Below, in pieces: positions 34,669-43,734 of a stretch of 64,000 nucleotides of DNA. The stretch comes from JBOEGW01 sp050633625 (GTDB lineage Bacteria > Pseudomonadota > Alphaproteobacteria > Rhodobacterales > Rhodobacteraceae): assembly GCA_050633625.1 (NCBI GenBank), contig JBOEGW010000006.1:1-64000 (forward strand). The letters run 5' to 3'. The position numbers were made by a program, and so were the translations under genes. Below the pieces are notes generated by a model, which did not search any database, had not been told where the DNA came from, and saw only the letters and a program-made list of their open reading frames with translations. The first letter of the stretch is position 1, and each line of letters starts with the position of its first letter.

Positions 34669-35492
34669 AACCGCTCGCCCAGAACCCGGTAACACCAAAA
34701 GGCCTCTTCGGTCTCAATGCGCCGGTTGAGATCGGCTGGAGAAAACCCGCTCGCTTTGCGCACCATGCGTCCCATATGGGACTGATCGCTAAACCCCGCG
34801 TCATGGGCAAGCGCGGCGAGAGGGGTGTCTTGGTTTTGCTGGCGGAGGGCGCCAAGCTCCTCAAAGCTCGCGTAAAACGACAATGATCGGCGCGTTTGCC
34901 CGCTCCAGCGTTTCACCCGCCGCTCCAACGCGCGGATCGATCGTCCGCCCTGCGCCATTGCAGCACGTCCCATCAAGGCGCGCGACCAGTCCGAGAGCCG
35001 CGCAGTTTTGAACCCGGCCACGCTGCTTCCGCCGCTGCGCGCACTTTGCCAAATCGGGTCAAATTTTTCGCAAAACCTTTGCCAGCCCTGCGCCGCGCTG
35101 CCCGTCTCAAATTCCGCAAATGCGTGTTTGACGGTCGTCAAAATATCTGGGTTGTTTCGGTCTATGAGCGCCCAGGCATCCGGGAAAACCCCCACCGAAA
35201 TCGCGTAGATCTCGCCGGCCCCCCATGAGGTTTGTGGCGTGTTCAGCGCGGGCAGGACCGTGAGTTTGGCAAGGGGGGCGCTTTTGCGCAGCTTGTCAAA
35301 ATCATGTTCGTTTTCAACCATATGAAGCGTTCCCTCACTGACATAGTTGAGCGAAACTAGTGGCGAAGCAGGAAAGTGATTGAGGCGTTCGTGATCCAGC
35401 AACTCCACGCCACGGGTGTCGCGCAGGACCGCACCAAAGACACAGGCCGCGAGCGATGGCGGGGGCAAAAGGAACTGAGCGAAACCGCGCAT
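34665..35492 (-). CDS. AraC-family regulator
   Basis: About 275 aa from ATG 35492 (MRGFAQF). The C-terminal double HTH is recognisable: PLAALAHDAGFSDQSHMGRM and FSPADLNRR. The N-terminal part is an unassigned sensor domain. It is divergent from the alpha/beta hydrolase gene, 87 bp apart, so probably controls it; the inducer is unknown. Confidence 0.88.
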   Translation of the reverse strand: MRGFAQFLLPPPSLAACVFGAVLRDTRGVELLDHERLNHFPASPLVSLNYVSEGTLHMVENEHDFDKLRKSAPLAKLTVLPALNTPQTSWGAGEIYAISVGVFPDAWALIDRNNPDILTTVKHAFAEFETGSAAQGWQRFCEKFDPIWQSARSGGSSVAGFKTARLSDWSRALMGRAAMAQGGRSIRALERRVKRWSGQTRRSLSFYASFEELGALRQQNQDTPLAALAHDAGFSDQSHMGRMVRKASGFSPADLNRRIETEEAFWCYRVLGERF

Positions 35493-35579
35493 GATGATCT
35501 CCCGAACTGTCGCAATCATTCTAGCGTGGCCTGATGCAGAATGGCAAATCGAAGGGGCGTTCAACATGAGGAACTTCCT

Positions 35580-36572
35580 ATGTCCAAGATCAAATTTTCA
35601 GGCCCGCTTTTGCCTCGGATCAGCAGCTTTTCCGCCCTTATGGGCATCGGGCTTGCAACCACATTGCGCCACAAGCGCGGGCAGAAAATGGCCCCGGATT
35701 GGGATGTGAATTTTGAGGTTGGTATTCGGTTTTGGCGGCGGCAATTCACCAAGGCGATGGCCATGGATATGGCGCGGGGCCGGGTGCTGTTTGACAGTGT
35801 GCAGACGGAAACAGACGAGGTTTATGAGGTCTCGGCCCAGCCCTGTGAGACCCCGAAAGGTGTGTGGTATCATCCGAAAACGCGCAGGAGCGGCGCGACT
35901 CTTCTCTATTTGCATGGTGGTGGGTATGCCTTTCGTGGCGCGATGAGTACGCGATTTGCGCAGATGCTCGCCCATCACATCGGCGCGCCCTTGTTTGCGC
36001 CTCACTATCGTCTGACGCCCGAACACTCGCATCCGGCGCAAGCTGAGGATGCGCTTGCGGCGTGGCGCTATGTGACGCGTGAGGTGGACCCGGCAAAGGT
36101 CGTTGTGATGGGGGATAGCGCGGGCGGGCATATGGCGCTGATGTTGTTGCAAAGCCTCAAAGCCGAGGGGCTTTCGCAGCCTGCGCTCTGCATTGGGATG
36201 TGCCCTTGGACCGATATTGGGGATCGCGGAGCGAGCATGACCGGCAATGATCCCACTGATATGGTGCAAGGATGGATGGCGCTTAAGTTTGGCGAATGGC
36301 TGGACCCGAATGGCACGTATGGGCGCGCCGCATTGTCACCAATTGAGCATGATTACCAAGACCTTGCGCCGATCTACTTGCAGGCAGGCGGGCGCGAGGT
36401 GTTGCGCGATATGATCCGAGATTTTGAACAGGTTCAGCGGGCAAAGGGGGCTGATGTGCGCTTGGAGGAATGGGCCGATATGCCCCATGACTTCCAGCTT
36501 TATGATGGTTTGAAACAGGCATCCTGCGAGGCATTGGCGCGGATCTGTGAAGAAATTGCGAAACGCGTTTAA
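35580..36572 (+). CDS. Alpha/beta hydrolase, HSL/acetyl-esterase type
   Basis: 330 aa from ATG 35580. The oxyanion hole LYLHGGGYAF, nucleophile GDSAGGHMA and the downstream HDFQLYD His are in order, which is the hormone-sensitive-lipase family. Acts on short acyl esters or lactones; true substrate unknown. Its stop overlaps the converging CoA-transferase stop. Confidence 0.9.
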   Translation: MSKIKFSGPLLPRISSFSALMGIGLATTLRHKRGQKMAPDWDVNFEVGIRFWRRQFTKAMAMDMARGRVLFDSVQTETDEVYEVSAQPCETPKGVWYHPKTRRSGATLLYLHGGGYAFRGAMSTRFAQMLAHHIGAPLFAPHYRLTPEHSHPAQAEDALAAWRYVTREVDPAKVVVMGDSAGGHMALMLLQSLKAEGLSQPALCIGMCPWTDIGDRGASMTGNDPTDMVQGWMALKFGEWLDPNGTYGRAALSPIEHDYQDLAPIYLQAGGREVLRDMIRDFEQVQRAKGADVRLEEWADMPHDFQLYDGLKQASCEALARICEEIAKRV

Positions 36573-37714
36573 GGGTCAAACTGCCATTGTCCCGCTCCCA
36601 AAAGGGGGGCGGCGCGCGGGCTTGCACTCGGGGCGTTTGACAGAGAAATCGGGGTGCGCAATCCTTTGATGCCCTCAGGCTCAATCACCATGTTGCGCGC
36701 CGCGATCTGCGGATCATCCAGCGCTTGGGCCACTGTATTGATGGGACCAGCCGGGATGTTTGCCGCCAAAAGGGCCGCCAAAAGCGCCTCTCTATCCCAT
36801 GTCCGCGTTGCGGCCTCGATGGCACCGCAGATTTCGTCACGATGCTTAACCCGCCCCGCATTATCCGCAAATCGCGCCTCTTTTGCTTCGGTTTCTAGAC
36901 CCAATACATCACATAACGCGTTGAACTGACGGTCGTTTCCGGTGGCGATAATGATATGCCCACCTTGGGTTTCAAAGGCTTGGTAGGGCACCAAATTGGG
37001 ATGTGAATTGCCCATGCGCGTCGGTGTTACGCCGCCCAAAAGTTGGTTCATCGCTTGGTTCGCAAGCATCCCAACCCCGGTTTCCATGAGCGACACATCC
37101 ACCTTTTGCCCAAGTCCCGTTGTGTGGCGTGCAGCCAGCGCCGCTTGAATGCCAATGACCCCGTGCAGGCCGGTGAAAACGTCAATCCAAGCCACGCCCA
37201 CCTTTTGCGGCGGGCCGTCTGGCGCACCGGTAAGGTCCATGATTCCGCTCATGCCTTGAATCATGAAGTCATATCCCGGTTCGCGAGCGCGCGGCCCGTC
37301 AGGGCCAAAACCTGTGACAGAACAATATATTAATCCGGGGTTGTCGCGCGAAACGCTGGCGTAATCGAGACCATATTTCACAAGCCCCCCGACCTTGAAA
37401 TTCTCAATCACAACATCCGCCTGCGCGATCAGAGCTTTCAGGCGCGTCAGGTCTTGCGGCACCGTGAAATCACAGGTGACAGAGGTTTTGCCACGGTTCG
37501 CGCTGTGAAAATACGCCGCCACAGTTTCAATCGTGCCATCGCCGCGCTCACGTTCAAGAAAGGGCGGACCCCAACGGCGGGTATCATCGCCCGCCGGGGC
37601 TTCGACCTTGATAACCTCTGCGCCAAGGTCTGCGAGCACTTGGCCAATCCAAGGTCCGGCCAAAATGCGCGCAAGTTCAACGACCTTCAGGCCCTTCAAC
37701 GGTGCGTCCATCAA
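36569..37714 (-). CDS. CoA-transferase family III (CaiB/BaiF)
   Basis: 381 aa. Typical start LKVVELARILAGPWIGQVLADLGAEVIKVE (in parts), catalytic Asp in YDFMIQGMSGIMDLTG, and GGHIIIATGNDRQF. It swaps CoA between dicarboxylate acyl-CoAs. Its ATG overlaps the glutaryl-CoA dehydrogenase stop, so it probably makes glutaryl-CoA (for lysine/tryptophan or glutarate breakdown). ATG 37711 is an alternative start. Confidence 0.9.
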   Translation of the reverse strand: MMDAPLKGLKVVELARILAGPWIGQVLADLGAEVIKVEAPAGDDTRRWGPPFLERERGDGTIETVAAYFHSANRGKTSVTCDFTVPQDLTRLKALIAQADVVIENFKVGGLVKYGLDYASVSRDNPGLIYCSVTGFGPDGPRAREPGYDFMIQGMSGIMDLTGAPDGPPQKVGVAWIDVFTGLHGVIGIQAALAARHTTGLGQKVDVSLMETGVGMLANQAMNQLLGGVTPTRMGNSHPNLVPYQAFETQGGHIIIATGNDRQFNALCDVLGLETEAKEARFADNAGRVKHRDEICGAIEAATRTWDREALLAALLAANIPAGPINTVAQALDDPQIAARNMVIEPEGIKGLRTPISLSNAPSASPRAAPLLGAGQWQFDP

Positions 37715-38904
37715 AAGAACGCTTGAAGCCCGGTTTGAGCGCGACCAAGGATGAGCGCGTGCACATCGTGGGTGCCTTCATAGGTGTTGACCGTCTCTAG
37801 GTTTTGCGCGTGGCGCATGACGTGATAGCCGGCTTGGATGCCATTGCCGCCGTGCATATCGCGGGCGATACGCGCAATATCCAGCGCTTTGCCGCAGTTG
37901 TTGCGCTTCATGATCGAAATCATTTCCGGGGCAAATTTCCCCTCGTCCATCAGCCGCCCAACCCGCAACGCACCTTGCAAACCAAGGGTGATTTCGGTCT
38001 GCATATCTGCGAGTTTTTTCTGATAAAGCTGCGTGGCGGCCAGCGGTTTGTCGAATTGTTTGCGGTTCATCCCGTAGTCATGCGCGCGCATCCAGCAATC
38101 CTCAGCCGCGCCCATCGCGCCCCAAGCGATGCCATATCGTGCGCGGTTCAAACAGCCAAACGGGCCAGACATGCCTTGGGTGTTTGGCAGCAACGCCTCC
38201 TCAGACACCTCTACGTTGTCCATCACGATTTCGCCGGTGATCGAGGCGCGCAAGCTGAGTTTGCCTTCGATTTTTGGCGCGCTCAGCCCCTTCATACCCT
38301 TTTCGAGCACAAAGCCACGCACCTTACCGCCATGCGCATCGGATTTCGCCCATACAACGAATACATCGGCAATGGGTGCGTTGGAGATCCACATTTTCGC
38401 CCCGTTCAACACGTAGCCGTCATCGGTTTTCGTGGCGCGGGTCTTCATGCCGCCGGGGTCTGATCCGGCTTCAGGTTCGGTCAGACCAAAGCAGCCGATC
38501 CAAGCGCCGGAGGCCAGTTTTGGCAGGTATTTCATCCGCTGTTCTTCGCTGCCGTAGGCTTGGATCGGGTGCATCACGAGCGAACTTTGCACAGACATCA
38601 TGGAGCGATAGCCGCTGTCGATCCGCTCCACTTCGCGCGCGACCAGCCCATAGGACACATAAGACGCGCCCGATCCGCCGTATTGTTCAGGAACTGTGAC
38701 TCCAAGCAGCCCGGAGCCGCCCATTTCGCGGAAAATATCCGGGTCGGTGTGCTCATTGAGGTAGGCATCTGTCACGCGGGGGGCCAACTTATCCGCCGCA
38801 AAGGCCGATGTGGCATCCTTGATCATCCGCTCGTCATCGCTCAGCTGATCGTTCAGCAAAAAGGGGTCCGCCCATTGAAACGCGCTGCTGCTGTCCTTGG
38901 TCAT
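37711..38904 (-). CDS. gcdH: Glutaryl-CoA dehydrogenase
   Basis: 397-aa acyl-CoA dehydrogenase; oxidises and decarboxylates glutaryl-CoA to crotonyl-CoA with FAD. FGLTEPEAGSDPGGMKTRA (FAD/substrate loop), KMWISNAPIADVF, RARYGIAWGA and the catalytic Glu in NTYEGTHDVHALILGRA match GcdH more than general acyl-CoA dehydrogenases. Divergent LysR gene at 39007 and co-operonic CoA-transferase fit. Confidence 0.92.
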   Translation of the reverse strand: MTKDSSSAFQWADPFLLNDQLSDDERMIKDATSAFAADKLAPRVTDAYLNEHTDPDIFREMGGSGLLGVTVPEQYGGSGASYVSYGLVAREVERIDSGYRSMMSVQSSLVMHPIQAYGSEEQRMKYLPKLASGAWIGCFGLTEPEAGSDPGGMKTRATKTDDGYVLNGAKMWISNAPIADVFVVWAKSDAHGGKVRGFVLEKGMKGLSAPKIEGKLSLRASITGEIVMDNVEVSEEALLPNTQGMSGPFGCLNRARYGIAWGAMGAAEDCWMRAHDYGMNRKQFDKPLAATQLYQKKLADMQTEITLGLQGALRVGRLMDEGKFAPEMISIMKRNNCGKALDIARIARDMHGGNGIQAGYHVMRHAQNLETVNTYEGTHDVHALILGRAQTGLQAFF

Positions 38905-38981
38905 GTCTTTCTCCCTGACACAGTTTTGATGTGTTTAGCGTTTGAAAAACAGGGGATAAAGCGCTATTACGCCATGAGTTG

Positions 38982-38996
38982 ATGCGTTTTATGCAT
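38982..38996. promoter_or_regulatory. Candidate LysR-type binding site
   Basis: ATGCGTTTTATGCAT is an inverted repeat (ATGC-N7-GCAT) in the 90-bp gap between divergent gcdH and the LysR gene. It has the size of a LysR T-N11-A box. It overlaps an upstream in-frame ATG (38995) of the LysR gene, favouring the start at 39007. Confidence 0.4.
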
Positions 38997-39006
38997 GAGG
39001 TGTGCG

Positions 39007-39942
39007 ATGCGACCCCGACGATTCCTCCCCTCTGTTTCGGCGTTGACCGCGCTGGAAGCCGTGCTCGCCACTGGCTCGGTGACGGCGGCTGCGCGCGAGT
39101 TGGACCTCACCCAGTCCAGCGTCAGCCGCCTCATCCAGAACATGGAAGCGCAGCTCGGGCGCCCGTTGTTTGTGCGACATCGCAAGAAGCTGGTGGCGAC
39201 CCCTGCGGCGCTGGAATTTGGCGCGGATATGAGCCGCGCGCTTGATCTGATGCAGCGGGCGACGATGAAACTCGTGACAAATCCCGATGGTGGCGCGCTG
39301 AGCGTTGCGCTTTTGCCGACTTTTGGAACGCGGTGGTTGGGGCCGCGGCTCAAAGGGTTCTTAGACGCCAATCCGGGGATCAATATGAACCTCGCCACGC
39401 GGATTTCTCAGGTGTCTTTTGACGCGGAAGGCTTTGATGCAATGATCTATTTTGGTCAGGGGGATTTGCCGGGCGTGGCGCAGCTCAAACTGTTTGACGA
39501 GACCTATACGGCCTGTATTTCGCCCGCGCTTCTTGCCGAAAACCCGCCCCAAATACCCGCCGATCTTGCCGCTTTTGGGCTGTTGCAGCTTGAAACGCGT
39601 CCAAATGCGTGGCGGGATTGGTTTCGCGAACAGGGGGAAGATGCGCCGCGCGCCAGTGGCATGGTGTTTGATCAGTTTTCGATGATGATCCAGGCGGCGA
39701 TTTCCGGGCTTGGGGTGGCCTTGTTGCCGAGCTATTTGGCGCAGGTGGAGGAGGAGGAGGCTCGTCTTATCCCTTTGTTTTCCAAGTCGGTTCAAGGGCG
39801 CGGGGCCTATTGGTTGGCCTGGCCGGAAAAGCGCGAAACCTATGCGCCTCTTGTCGCGTTTCGGGCATGGATCGCTGGGCAAACACTGGCCTCAGAAGCT
39901 TTGGCGCAGGGCCGCCTGCTGGCTCAGGGTGACATCACATGA
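39007..39942 (+). CDS. LysR-family regulator, probably of gcdH
   Basis: 311 aa from ATG 39007. GcvA-like LysR: ALTALEAVLATGSVTAAARE, LDLTQSSVSRLIQNMEAQLG, then a type-2 periplasmic-binding-like effector domain. Divergent from gcdH with a palindrome between them. In other proteobacteria gcdR of this type controls gcdH. ATGA overlap with the next gene. Confidence 0.88.
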   Translation: MRPRRFLPSVSALTALEAVLATGSVTAAARELDLTQSSVSRLIQNMEAQLGRPLFVRHRKKLVATPAALEFGADMSRALDLMQRATMKLVTNPDGGALSVALLPTFGTRWLGPRLKGFLDANPGINMNLATRISQVSFDAEGFDAMIYFGQGDLPGVAQLKLFDETYTACISPALLAENPPQIPADLAAFGLLQLETRPNAWRDWFREQGEDAPRASGMVFDQFSMMIQAAISGLGVALLPSYLAQVEEEEARLIPLFSKSVQGRGAYWLAWPEKRETYAPLVAFRAWIAGQTLASEALAQGRLLAQGDIT

Positions 39943-41087
39943 GTTTCGAATTGAAGCCAAAATCGCCCCTGAAAATCCATGACGCTGTGTTGATTGGAGG
40001 CGGTCACGCGCATGCTTTGGTGTTGCGCGCGCTTGGGCGTTATCCGCTTGGGAATACCCGTCTGACCCTGATCAATCCCGGTCCCACCGCCCCCTATTCC
40101 GGTATGCTTCCGGGGCATATTGCAGGGCATTATCCGCGCGAAACACTCGATATTGACCTCGTCGACCTTGCGCGTTTTGCTCGCGCCGAACTGGTGTTTG
40201 GGGCGGCGGATGCGATTGATCTTGAGCGAAAGGTCATTTCGGTCAAAGGGCGTGAGATTGCCTATGATGTGGCGTCTATTGATGTTGGTATTCATGCGCA
40301 AATGCCTGAATTAGAAGGATTTTTGTCCCATGGAGTCGCTGTGAAGCCTCTGGACGGAATTTCTGAAAGCTGGCGTTTGTACCTTGAGGCGATCAAGGCA
40401 GGGAAAGCGCCTGAGCGCGTGGCGGTGATTGGTGGCGGGGTCGCAGGCGCGGAAATCGCCATGGCGATGGCGCATGCGATGAAATCCGCAGGGCGGCAAG
40501 GTGAGGTCACTGTGATTGATGCGGGGGCGGGGCTTTTGGGGCTGCGCCCGAAGGCGCGCAAGCGGATCTCGCGCGCCATGGGTGATTTGAATGTCACGTT
40601 GCGCGAACACAGTCCGGTGGCGCGCGTTGAGCAGGGGGCCGTTGTGCTCGCCAATGGGGCGCGTATTGCCGCTGGCTTCATTGTGGGCGCAGGCGGGGCA
40701 CGGGCGTATGATTGGCTGGCGGCGAGTGATCTGCCGGTCAATGATGAGGGGTTTGTGTTCTGTGACCCAACCCTTCAAGTCACTGGTGTTGCGAGTCTTT
40801 TTGCGGTTGGGGATTGCGCGTATATGCCCCATGCCCCGCGCCCCAAAGCGGGGGTTTATGCAGTGCGCGCGGCGCCGATCTTGGCGCATAACCTGCGCGT
40901 GGCCGTTTCGGGGGAGGGCAAGATGGCGGCGTTTCACCCGCAGCGCGATGTTCTGAAGCTCATGTCTTTGGGCGGGAAATCCGCGCTGGCGCAAAAATGG
41001 GGGATCGTGCAATCCGGGGCGCTTTGGTGGCGATGGAAAGACCGGATCGACCGGCGATTCATGGCGCAATTTACCGATTACGATTAG
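39939..41087 (+). CDS. FAD-dependent oxidoreductase, SelD-N-like/NDH-type
   Basis: 382 aa. Two Rossmann motifs: AVLIGGGHAHALVLRALG and VAVIGGGVAGAEIAMAMAH. The end has LFAVGDCAYM and WWRWKDRIDRRFM, as in the oxidoreductase domain that is fused to selenide-water dikinase in some bacteria. No SelD domain follows here. Reaction unknown. Co-transcribed with the LysR gene by 4-nt overlap. Confidence 0.85.
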   Translation: MSFELKPKSPLKIHDAVLIGGGHAHALVLRALGRYPLGNTRLTLINPGPTAPYSGMLPGHIAGHYPRETLDIDLVDLARFARAELVFGAADAIDLERKVISVKGREIAYDVASIDVGIHAQMPELEGFLSHGVAVKPLDGISESWRLYLEAIKAGKAPERVAVIGGGVAGAEIAMAMAHAMKSAGRQGEVTVIDAGAGLLGLRPKARKRISRAMGDLNVTLREHSPVARVEQGAVVLANGARIAAGFIVGAGGARAYDWLAASDLPVNDEGFVFCDPTLQVTGVASLFAVGDCAYMPHAPRPKAGVYAVRAAPILAHNLRVAVSGEGKMAAFHPQRDVLKLMSLGGKSALAQKWGIVQSGALWWRWKDRIDRRFMAQFTDYD

Positions 41088-41096
41088 CGCGACGCC

Positions 41097-41750
41097 TTAT
41101 CGACCCTGCCCACCAAGGATCACCACGAGAGTGCGCCACAACAACCAGGTGTCCATTTTGAACCCCGCTTCTTGAATGTATTTCAGGTCCATCTGGGCTT
41201 TGGCGCGCGTGGCTTCGATGCCAACAGCGTAGCCCAATTCGACCTGCGCCAAACCAGAAAGTCCGGGGCGTACACGGTGCCGATCCCTGTATTCAGGAAT
41301 GGCGCGCATATAGGTGCGCGCATGGCCGAAGAAATCGGGCCGCGGTCCGATCAGGCTCATCTCACCGCGCAAAATATTGATAATTTGAGGGATTTCATCA
41401 ATTCGCGTACGCCGCAGGGCGTGCCCGATGCGCGGGATTCTGTCTGTTTCCAAGGGGGAGTCGGGGCCACGGGGGCGTTGGCCGGTGTTGCGCATCGTGC
41501 GAAATTTGAAGGCCGGAAAAGAACGGCAATCCCGGCCCATGCGCGGCTGTACAAAGAAAACGGGACCGGGATTTAAGAGCGGGTTCAAGAGCGCAAGGGC
41601 CAATGTAAACAGGGCGAGGACAGGCAAAAGGCCAACGGCCAGCGCGAGATCAATGCAGCGCTTGGTCATCCAAAAAGCCGCCGAAGCCGGAAGTGGCCCG
41701 GAGGGCGGCAGCGCGCGGCGGCGGGAATGAGACTTTGACCTTCGTGCCAC
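41097..41750 (-). CDS. Polyprenyl-phosphate sugar-phosphate transferase
   Basis: 217 aa. One N-terminal membrane helix (LALAVGLLPVLALFTLALAL) and the bacterial sugar transferase core: FKFRTMRNT, RTRIDEIPQIINILRGEMSL, IGPRPDF, RPGLSGLAQV. Starts exopolysaccharide or lipopolysaccharide units by moving a sugar-phosphate to undecaprenyl phosphate (ExoY/WbaP type). Same strand as two glycosyltransferase genes. Confidence 0.92.
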   Translation of the reverse strand: MARRSKSHSRRRALPPSGPLPASAAFWMTKRCIDLALAVGLLPVLALFTLALALLNPLLNPGPVFFVQPRMGRDCRSFPAFKFRTMRNTGQRPRGPDSPLETDRIPRIGHALRRTRIDEIPQIINILRGEMSLIGPRPDFFGHARTYMRAIPEYRDRHRVRPGLSGLAQVELGYAVGIEATRAKAQMDLKYIQEAGFKMDTWLLWRTLVVILGGQGR

Positions 41751-41791
41751 GTGTGTGTCGTCCTTTGGTGCCCGTTTGGGCCGAGATGATC

Positions 41792-42901
41792 TTAGTGGGT
41801 TGCGCGGCGAAGGGCCAGCCTTTCGCGTTCGGGTGCGGCGGTGTTTTGGGCGGGAGCGGGCAAGCCAAGAATGCGAAAGGCGCGCGCCTCATTGGAAGCC
41901 AAAAGCGCTTTGGCGTTTGGCGAATGGGGGCGTTTGAGCATGGCGCGCAGCGTGGCACGACTCTCAGCAGCTTTCGCGTCATTTTCAACAAAAACAACCT
42001 GATCGGTGAGCCTGGCGACATCTTCAGTGACGGCGCTGCGCCGGGTGAGGATGGGCAGCCCATGCGCCGCCGCCTCCAACATGTTGAGGGGTAATGTATC
42101 GGAGACGGAAAACGAGGCGAAAATATCGGCGTCACTCATCGCCAGCATCACGCCGCCTTCATCGGTTGGCCCCAGAAAGACCACTTCAAAATGCGGGGCG
42201 ATATGGGCCGAAATCTCCGCCACATAATCGGGGTCGCAATCGCCCACGAGGCGCAACTGGATGGAAAGGCTATTGTCGGTCAGCCCGGCCAAAAACGCCG
42301 CCAGCGGGGCGAGCTGTTTTTCGGGGAGGATGCGCCCCGCGTAGAGCACAACCACAGGGGTGCCCGGCGCATGCTTTGGGCGCGCGCGGCGTTTTGCGGG
42401 GGTGAAATTGAGGAAATTCGGGAAAATTTCCGGCTCAACCATGATGCCTTGGCTTTGGAAGAACTCTTTTTGATTGGTGGCGATGCTAAACACGCGCAGC
42501 CGTTGAGAGGCGGCGGCAAAGCGGCGCACAAGACGCGGCATCGACCAGAACCGCCACGCGGCATTAAAATGGCACACAAGGACGATATCGCGCCGTCCGG
42601 TCAGGCGGGCAATGAGGTCTGCGGCAAGAACATCGAGGATGTTTGCGGCGCTGACGATCACTGTGTCGGGCTTGCGAACCAGGACGAAGCACAGCGCGCG
42701 CAGGCTTGTGGCGATGAGCTTCAAGGCGTGTTTGATCCTGCCTTGATCGCCACGGTGGGAATGAAGCCTGAGCGGCGTGACCTGATGGCCCGTGCCTTCC
42801 AACAGCCCGCGCATGCGGCGATTGAAAACCTCGGTGCCGCCAATCATCGCGCTGCCGCCAATCAAGGCGATCTGCCGCTTTGACGCTTCAGGCGCAGTCA
42901 T
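41792..42901 (-). CDS. Glycosyltransferase family 4 protein
   Basis: About 369 aa from ATG 42901, which overlaps the upstream gene's stop (ATGA); 32 further in-frame codons to 42997 lie inside that gene. Features: IGGTEVFNRRMRGLLEGTGH, VLYAGRILPEKQLAPL, ASFSVSDTLPLNMLEAAAHG (nucleotide-sugar binding E..A..G). Adds a sugar to a surface polysaccharide. Confidence 0.88.
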   Translation of the reverse strand: MTAPEASKRQIALIGGSAMIGGTEVFNRRMRGLLEGTGHQVTPLRLHSHRGDQGRIKHALKLIATSLRALCFVLVRKPDTVIVSAANILDVLAADLIARLTGRRDIVLVCHFNAAWRFWSMPRLVRRFAAASQRLRVFSIATNQKEFFQSQGIMVEPEIFPNFLNFTPAKRRARPKHAPGTPVVVLYAGRILPEKQLAPLAAFLAGLTDNSLSIQLRLVGDCDPDYVAEISAHIAPHFEVVFLGPTDEGGVMLAMSDADIFASFSVSDTLPLNMLEAAAHGLPILTRRSAVTEDVARLTDQVVFVENDAKAAESRATLRAMLKRPHSPNAKALLASNEARAFRILGLPAPAQNTAAPERERLALRRATH

Positions 42902-43608
42902 TTGGGCGATAGCCTTTTGAGGCGAATTGCGAGGGGCAAGATTGACAAAACTCTTTTCAGGCGCAGGTGCGGTTGCAAAAGGAGCCGCCATAGCCATTCC
43001 ACGCCAAGACGGACCACCCAGTCAGGTGGGCGACGAGTGATGCCTGCAAAATAGTCGACAGCGCCCCCAACACCAATAAAAATTCCCGTGACCTCTGGAT
43101 TGTCTCTGCGAAACGCCTCCAGTTTCGCTTCCTGCTTTGGGTAGCCATAGGCGAAAAACCCGGCGATTGGCTTGAGTGGCGCGGGGGTAATTGGTTCGGG
43201 TTCATCAAAGATCAGGACCGTTTGGTCTTGCGCGCCAAGGCCTGTCATGCGGGCTTTGGTTCTTTGCCGCGCTTCGTTTGACGCCCCACAAATCACGATG
43301 GCCCGGTCGCTCAAAAACTCAGGCGCACGCTCGACGATTTCGCGGCCCGTCAACCGCTCAAAGGGGGTGCCGTAGAGCCGCTCAAGGGTGCGTTCCAACA
43401 GGGCACTGTCCACCGACACCCGGTCGGAGGCCTGCAGGATTGACGGGTCTTGGACAAGGGCGTTGAGGATTTCGATATTGGCGGTCAAGACGCGAATAGA
43501 GGTGTTACTGTCTTGATAAAGCGACCAAAACTCTTCGGGGCCAATGTATTTGTCGCGAAAAATGCCAAGCAAAGCATAGAGATCATGCGCGCGACTTGGG
43601 TTGGACAC
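42898..43608 (-). CDS. WecG/TagA/CpsF family glycosyltransferase
   Basis: 236 aa. GFFAYGYPKQEAKLEAFR, FIGVGGAVDYFAG, PDWVVRLGVEWLWRLLLQP match the family (PKQE..., GVGga.df.aG, GLEWlyRL). N-acetylmannosaminyltransferase-type activity in polysaccharide assembly. Coupled to the GT4 gene. Confidence 0.88.
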   Translation of the reverse strand: MSNPSRAHDLYALLGIFRDKYIGPEEFWSLYQDSNTSIRVLTANIEILNALVQDPSILQASDRVSVDSALLERTLERLYGTPFERLTGREIVERAPEFLSDRAIVICGASNEARQRTKARMTGLGAQDQTVLIFDEPEPITPAPLKPIAGFFAYGYPKQEAKLEAFRRDNPEVTGIFIGVGGAVDYFAGITRRPPDWVVRLGVEWLWRLLLQPHLRLKRVLSILPLAIRLKRLSPK

Positions 43609-43734
43609 GAGTAGCCTCTCCTGGTGAGCGCTTACTCATCAAAAAAGCGCGCGTTTTATATATCCAAAAGGGTACTGAACGGATGGCGTTAACTTGTCAA
43701 GTCAAGCGGCGGATTGTGGCGAAGGCCCGCTTGG

